Shown here: piece by piece, positions 5,370 through 8,458 of the stretch
Layout: each line of letters opens with the position of its first letter
Position numbering within the stretch: the first letter of the stretch is position 1
From: Alphaproteobacteria bacterium
Lineage (GTDB): Bacteria > Pseudomonadota > Alphaproteobacteria > UBA8366
Direction: 5' to 3'
Assembly (NCBI GenBank): GCA_030743445.1
Contig: JASLSL010000090.1
Span: 1 to 8,458, forward strand
DNA length: 8,458 nt
The notes under the pieces: model-generated
Told to the model about the DNA's origin: nothing
The model's input: only the letters and a program-made list of their open reading frames with translations
Databases searched by the model: none
Program-made: the position numbers and the translations under genes

Positions 5370-6766
5370 GCGATATCCCAAGACGTTTCGCTGTGGCGAT
5401 CCTATCCGTCGTTTTTACCGCTGGGGTCGGGATGCCGGCGGCGAATAGTACGGAGCCGTTGTTTTCCGCGGCTTCGACGGGCGCTCAAACCGGCGGCGGC
5501 GAGCACGGCGAAATCGTTCGCCAGAGAGAGGTGCGGCTTCGCCAATCGGGCCTTGGCGCGTTGACCACGCAATCGGCGCGAAGCCAGGGGGCGACGATAA
5601 CTTTCAATTTCTTCGCCGATGCCTCGACGACGGTCGACCTGGCGCCCCGCGCCGGGGATGTGCCGGACGCGGTCCAGGTATTCGGCGGACGCGTGCGCGA
5701 CGCCGAGGAGTCGATAGCGTCGGTGATCGCCGCGGACGATCGCGTTTGGGCCAATGTTTGGATCGGCGCCCAACTGTTCACGGTGCGACCAACCGATGAC
5801 GGCCGCCATCGGATCGAAGAGATCGACACCTCGGCCTTTCCACCGGAATTGGAGCCGCTTCCTATGGGACAATCGGACCTGCGGCCCATTCCGAAAAGGC
5901 CGAAACGGGTGAACGAGCCGATCGACCTGTTGATCGCATGGACGCCGGCGGCGATGCGTCTACTCGGCAACGACGGCAAGCGCATTCTCCGCGAGGGGCG
6001 GTTGATGGTGGCGACCGCGAACGAGCTGCACCGGCGCAGCGGCGTTGCCAAGGGCAATGTCTTCAAGCTGGTCGCTCAAGGATACCTGCCGGATCACAAG
6101 GAAAGCGGCAACTCCGGTAAAGAGCTGAACGCCATGATCCAGAATCGCGGCCTCGCTCATTTTCGCAATCAAGTGGGCGCCGATTTGGTCGCGGTGATTC
6201 TCGCGACCGGCGGCTCTTGCGGCGTCGCCCGCTTCGCCGTGACACCGGACGGTGCAATTTCGTGGCCCGCGAACGGTTACTCGGTGAGCAAACTGAATTG
6301 CGCCACCCGCAATCTCTCGTTCCCCCACGAACTCGGCCACAATATGAGCGCATTTCACGACCGCGCCGTTTCGAAGGAACGCGGAAAGTCGAAAAAGGCT
6401 TTCAATTTCGGCTTCGTCAAAGAGCAAAGGAAATGGCGCACGGTGATGGCCTATGACACGCAATGCCGGGAAAAGGGCTTTAGTTGCAGACGCATTCCGT
6501 TCTTCTCGACCCCGGAAAAACGCTACCGAAAGGACAAGCTCGGCATTGAAATCGGACAGCCGGGAGCCGCTCACAATGTCGCGGCGTTTCGAACCACCCG
6601 CGGTGTCGTCGCGGGATTCCGCTCAAGGCCGGAGCCGGCTAAAGCCTCTGTTCAGTCAGACGCCCTCGTTAAAATCCAGCCTTTGGATCCGGTCCCCCGA
6701 CGGCGCCCGGCCAAACCCTCTGCGCTGGACATCGAGCGCGAGACCAAGCGGATTCTGACGCAGTAG
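5366..6766 (+). CDS. secreted reprolysin-like (M12B-type) zinc metalloprotease
   Basis: A 466-residue exported protease starting at GTG 5366; AAGGAG 8 nt upstream and the GTGA overlap with the lipoprotein stop decide this start. Signal peptide about 1-26 (IPRR, hydrophobic core, GMPAA). A prodomain about 50-162 ends GRHRIEEIDTSAFPPE. A basic linker (PIPKRPKR, to 181) precedes the catalytic domain, about 184-418. The zinc site is HELGHNMSAFHD: His321, Glu322, His325, His331 and the M12B-type Asp332; the usual Gly between the second and third His is Ser328. The Met-turn is probably Met361 in TVMAYD. Four cysteines (285, 312, 367, 374), all in the catalytic domain, could form two disulfides; the prodomain has none, so there is no cysteine switch. 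A Pro/Arg-rich tail runs from about 421. Substrate unknown; it should act outside the cytoplasm. Confidence 0.9.
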   Translation: MSDIPRRFAVAILSVVFTAGVGMPAANSTEPLFSAASTGAQTGGGEHGEIVRQREVRLRQSGLGALTTQSARSQGATITFNFFADASTTVDLAPRAGDVPDAVQVFGGRVRDAEESIASVIAADDRVWANVWIGAQLFTVRPTDDGRHRIEEIDTSAFPPELEPLPMGQSDLRPIPKRPKRVNEPIDLLIAWTPAAMRLLGNDGKRILREGRLMVATANELHRRSGVAKGNVFKLVAQGYLPDHKESGNSGKELNAMIQNRGLAHFRNQVGADLVAVILATGGSCGVARFAVTPDGAISWPANGYSVSKLNCATRNLSFPHELGHNMSAFHDRAVSKERGKSKKAFNFGFVKEQRKWRTVMAYDTQCREKGFSCRRIPFFSTPEKRYRKDKLGIEIGQPGAAHNVAAFRTTRGVVAGFRSRPEPAKASVQSDALVKIQPLDPVPRRRPAKPSALDIERETKRILTQ

Positions 6767-6769
6767 CGG

Positions 6770-6793
6770 CGACCGCGTCGACGATCGCGGTTG
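6770..6793. terminator. short hairpin between convergent protease and cobA genes
   Basis: CGACCGCG (6770-6777) pairs with CGCGGTTG (6786-6793): 8 bp with one G-U pair and an 8-nt loop, in the 33-bp gap between two convergent genes. No T-run follows on either strand. A weak bidirectional terminator is possible but could be chance in DNA of this GC content. Confidence 0.25.
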
Positions 6794-6799
6794 GCGGGT

Positions 6800-7567
6800 T
6801 CAGGCGGACAACTTCTGGCCCGCCGGCTCGTCCTCGACCCGCCAGCCGAGATCCTTCGCAAGATCCACGACCTCGCCGACGATCAACAGCGTCGGCGCGG
6901 TGAGGTCGGCCACAGCCTCCGGCAGGTCGGCGAGGGTGGTCAGGCGGACGCGCTGTTCAGGCGTGGTGCCGTTCTCGATCGCCGCGGCGGGGGTCGTGCC
7001 GGGCAGGCCGGCGGCGATTAGCTCGCGGCTGATCCTCGGCGCGTTGCCAAGCCCCATATAGATCACCAGGGTTGTCTCGGGGTCGGCGAGGCTCTGCCAA
7101 TCGACATCGAGTTCCTTGCCGTTGCGGTCGTGGCCGGTGATGAACTGAACGCCCTTCGCGATGTCCCGGTGGGTCAATGGAATCCCGGCATAGGCGGCGC
7201 ACCCGGCGGCGGCCGTGATCCCCGGCACGATCTCGAAGGGCACGCCGTGGCGCGCCAGATGCAGCGCTTCCTCGCTGCCGCGTCCGAAGACGAAGGGATC
7301 GCCGCCCTTGAGCCGCACGACCCTGCGCCCGCTCTGCGCCAGGCTCAGCAGCAGTTCGTTGATCTCGCCCTGCGGCATGGTGTGGCGCCCGGCCGCCTTG
7401 CCGGCGAAGATGCGCGTCGCCCCCGTCGGCACCAGATCGAGCACGTCGGACGAGACCAGCCGGTCGTAAACCACCACGTCCGCCCGCTGCAGCAGGCGGT
7501 GGGCCTTCATGGTCAGCAAATCCGGATCGCCCGGTCCCGCGCCGATGATGAATACCTTGGCGTCCAC
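6800..7567 (-). CDS. cobA: uroporphyrinogen-III C-methyltransferase (SUMT)
   Basis: A 255-residue cytoplasmic enzyme that transfers two methyl groups from S-adenosylmethionine to uroporphyrinogen III, giving precorrin-2 for siroheme and cobalamin synthesis. The start is GTG at 7567 (VDAKVFIIGAGPGDPDLLT): AGAGG lies 9 nt upstream and the family's first strand starts here. The upstream in-frame extension to 7648 is AT-rich promoter DNA and is rejected. Family motifs: GAGPGDPDLLT at 9-19, VVYDRLVS at 32-39, AGRH near 59-62 with the following MPQGEIN, VVRLKGGDPFVFGRGSEE at 83-100, VPGITAA at 114-120, PLTHR, YMGL near 170 and ENGTTPEQR near 198-206. The length is that of the stand-alone enzyme, with no CysG-type dehydrogenase/ferrochelatase part. 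It is divergent from an ArsR-family repressor, the probable regulator. Confidence 0.95.
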   Translation of the reverse strand: MDAKVFIIGAGPGDPDLLTMKAHRLLQRADVVVYDRLVSSDVLDLVPTGATRIFAGKAAGRHTMPQGEINELLLSLAQSGRRVVRLKGGDPFVFGRGSEEALHLARHGVPFEIVPGITAAAGCAAYAGIPLTHRDIAKGVQFITGHDRNGKELDVDWQSLADPETTLVIYMGLGNAPRISRELIAAGLPGTTPAAAIENGTTPEQRVRLTTLADLPEAVADLTAPTLLIVGEVVDLAKDLGWRVEDEPAGQKLSA

Positions 7568-7580
7568 TAGCCGTTTCCTC

Positions 7581-7609
7581 TCACACCATATAACTATTCC
7601 ATAGTGTGA
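7581..7609. repeat. interrupted inverted repeat TCACACnAT / ATnGTGTGA
   Basis: TCACACCAT (7581-7589) and ATAGTGTGA (7601-7609) are inverted copies matching at 8 of 9 positions, with 11 bp between. The repeat lies between the cobA Shine-Dalgarno and its predicted promoter, so it could be a second operator or a hairpin in the cobA leader. Confidence 0.45.
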
Positions 7610-7617
7610 ATAACTAT
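7590..7617 (+). repeat. direct repeat ATAACTAT, 20-bp period
   Basis: ATAACTAT occurs at 7590-7597 and again at 7610-7617, exactly 20 bp apart, about two helical turns. A further inverted half-copy, ATAGTT, lies at 7633-7638. The copies flank and overlap the TATTC-N8-GAATA palindrome, so the repeats may be part of a multi-site operator. Confidence 0.45.
7595..7612. promoter_or_regulatory. palindrome TATTC-N8-GAATA, candidate ArsR-family operator
   Basis: TATTC (7595-7599) and GAATA (7608-7612) are perfect inverted copies separated by 8 bp. The core pattern ATTC-N8-GAAT is, as I recall it and unverified here, the one described for SqrR-type persulfide-responsive repressors, and the divergent gene encodes a protein of that type. 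It overlaps the predicted cobA -10 region and start site, a position suited to repression. Confidence 0.5.
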
Positions 7618-7642
7618 AATTAACAGTTGAAAATAGTTTTAA
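7613..7642 (-). promoter_or_regulatory. candidate cobA promoter
   Basis: On the minus strand TTAAAA (7642-7637, 4 of 6 to the -35 consensus) is followed after 18 bp by TATAGT (7618-7613, 5 of 6 to the -10 consensus). Transcription would start near 7606, giving a leader of about 40 nt before the GTG at 7567. The setting is an AT-rich island in otherwise GC-rich DNA. Confidence 0.4.
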
Positions 7643-7655
7643 TATCAAGTATTCA
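7627..7655 (+). promoter_or_regulatory. candidate promoter for the ArsR-family gene
   Basis: TTGAAA (7627-7632, 5 of 6) and TATTCA (7650-7655, 3 of 6) are spaced 17 bp apart on the plus strand, about 65 bp before the ATG at 7722. The -10 element is weak. It overlaps the divergent cobA promoter, so one bound repressor could control both. Confidence 0.3.
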
Positions 7656-7721
7656 GAAAATCAAGCACGTTGAGACTGCGTCATTTCGCCCAAGGGAGCT
7701 GGTCGGAGGAATTACCGGCAC

Positions 7722-8087
7722 ATGGACCACCGCACCATCGACAACGCCACGGCCGCGACCGGTTTTCTCAAGGCGATCGCCAACGAGAACCGGCTGCTGA
7801 TCCTGTGCCACCTCGCAGACGGCGAGAAATCAGTCGGCAAACTCGAAAGCCTGATCGGCATCCGCCAGCCGACGCTCTCGCAGCAGCTCGCCCGGCTGCG
7901 CGAAGCGGAACTGGTCACGACACGGCGCGAGGCCAAGACGATCCATTATTCGCTGGCGAGCGACGAGGTCCGCCGCGTGATCAGATTGCTCGACCGCATG
8001 TACGGCGAAGGTAGTGCGGCGGCCGGCGCATCCGATCGGATCGATCGACCCGCCGGCAACGAAGTCCCCAACTCCGCCGACGCGTGA
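7722..8087 (+). CDS. ArsR-family repressor, BigR/SqrR/YgaV-like
   Basis: A 121-residue winged-helix repressor. GGAGGA lies 11 nt before the ATG. The fold is readable: helices 1-2 (AATGFLKAIANENRLLILC), a helix-turn-helix at about 38-65 (VGKLESLIGIRQPTLSQQL then RLREAEL), the wing VTTRREAKTIHYSL, and a C-terminal dimer helix to about 94. IGIRQPTLSQQL closely follows BigR from memory. Cys29 lies where the first redox cysteine of BigR/SqrR/YgaV is found. Those proteins have a second cysteine near the end of the last helix; here that stretch is RLLDRMYGEG with no cysteine, so the paired-thiol switch is missing. A polar tail of about 25 residues follows. It is divergent from cobA across a repeat-rich AT island, its probable operator. 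The ligand is unproven. Confidence 0.9.
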   Translation: MDHRTIDNATAATGFLKAIANENRLLILCHLADGEKSVGKLESLIGIRQPTLSQQLARLREAELVTTRREAKTIHYSLASDEVRRVIRLLDRMYGEGSAAAGASDRIDRPAGNEVPNSADA

Positions 8088-8173
8088 GGCGGCGAAAAAT
8101 CCACACCGCACAACCGCCTCCGATCGGGTAACATCGGGCGAACCGAAACTCCGGGAAGCTCGAAAGCTCCAAG

Positions 8174-8458
8174 ATGGCGGCGCAACCGAATATCCTGTTC
8201 ATCATGGCGGACCAGTTGCGCGCCGACTACCTCGGCTGCGGCGGGCATCCCTCGATCGAGACGCCGAACATCGACGCGCTCGCGGCCGACGGCATCATGT
8301 TCGAGCGGGCCTATAGCCAGGCGCCGGTCTGCGGGCCCTCGCGCGCCTCGTTCTATACCGGCCGTTACATGATCAACCACGGCTCGACCTACAACAATGT
8401 CCCGCTTCGGGTCGGCGAATGGACCATGGGCGATCATCTGCGCCCGCTCGGCTACCGG
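8174..8458 (+). CDS. sulfatase, formylglycine type (N-terminal part, cut by window end)
   Basis: The first 95 codons of a plus-strand gene that continues past the right edge. The opening strand NILFIMADQLRADYLGCGG carries the first metal ligand, Asp13, with Gln14 where many arylsulfatases have a second Asp; this DQ form is known from phosphonate monoester hydrolases and choline-sulfatase-like members. TPNIDALAADGIMFERAYS follows, then VCGPSRAS: the C-x-P-S-R signature whose Cys53 is converted to formylglycine. GRYMINHG and TYNNVPL fit this class. It hydrolyses a sulfate or phosphonate ester; the substrate is unknown. No signal peptide is seen, so it is probably cytoplasmic. No clear Shine-Dalgarno precedes the ATG (GGGAAG is about 15 nt away), but later ATGs would remove the metal-binding strand. 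It begins 86 bp after the ArsR-family gene, with no convincing terminator between. Confidence 0.88.
   Translation, partial: MAAQPNILFIMADQLRADYLGCGGHPSIETPNIDALAADGIMFERAYSQAPVCGPSRASFYTGRYMINHGSTYNNVPLRVGEWTMGDHLRPLGYR

Noticed and set aside
7568..7648. N-terminal extension of cobA to an upstream start
   Set aside because: The extra 27 codons are translated AT-rich promoter DNA, while GTG 7567 has a good Shine-Dalgarno and begins the conserved first strand.
8088..8173. Possible terminator between the ArsR-family gene and the sulfatase
   Set aside because: Only a 5-bp GGCGG/CCGCC pairing with a long loop can be drawn; no T-run. Nothing convincing is present.

Overview
This is a high-GC window from a proteobacterium. 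The gene families (GbuA-like ureohydrolase, OmpR-type regulator, BigR/SqrR-like ArsR repressor, stand-alone CobA, sulfatase) and the base composition suggest an alphaproteobacterium, perhaps a Rhodospirillales-like one; this is inference, since there is no rRNA or marker gene. I see no tRNA, rRNA, CRISPR, insertion sequence or phage gene.

Layout. (1) 1-882, minus strand: an alpha/beta hydrolase followed after 18 nt by the 5' end of a gene that may encode a nitroreductase. (2) 977-1945, plus: an agmatinase-family ureohydrolase, divergent from the hydrolase and overlapping tail-to-tail with the next gene. (3) 1942-4061, minus: an OmpR-type response regulator and its sensor kinase, coupled by an ATGA overlap. 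(4) 4234-4764, plus: a secreted EF-hand protein with a His/Met-rich stretch, divergent from the regulator; the 172-bp gap holds a 10-bp direct repeat of the kind OmpR-family proteins bind. A 17-bp hairpin closes this unit. (5) 4881-6766, plus: a lipoprotein and a secreted reprolysin-like (M12B-type) zinc metalloprotease, coupled by a GTGA overlap. The lipoprotein resembles the protease's own N-terminal prodomain and looks like a membrane-anchored free propeptide. (6) 6800-7567, minus: cobA, uroporphyrinogen-III C-methyltransferase. (7) 7722-8087, plus: an ArsR-family repressor of the BigR/SqrR/YgaV type, divergent from cobA across an AT-rich island rich in repeats, including a TATTC-N8-GAATA palindrome overlapping the likely cobA promoter. 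(8) 8174-8458, plus: the N-terminus of a formylglycine sulfatase, cut by the window end.

How the genes may work together. Regions 3-4 form a two-component envelope-sensing module whose divergent partner binds calcium or other metals. Region 5 is a secretion unit, probably a protease plus its inhibitor or folding helper. Regions 6-8 have a sulfur flavour: siroheme/cobalamin branch-point methylation, a thiol- or persulfide-type repressor and a sulfatase. That last link rests on gene order and motifs only.
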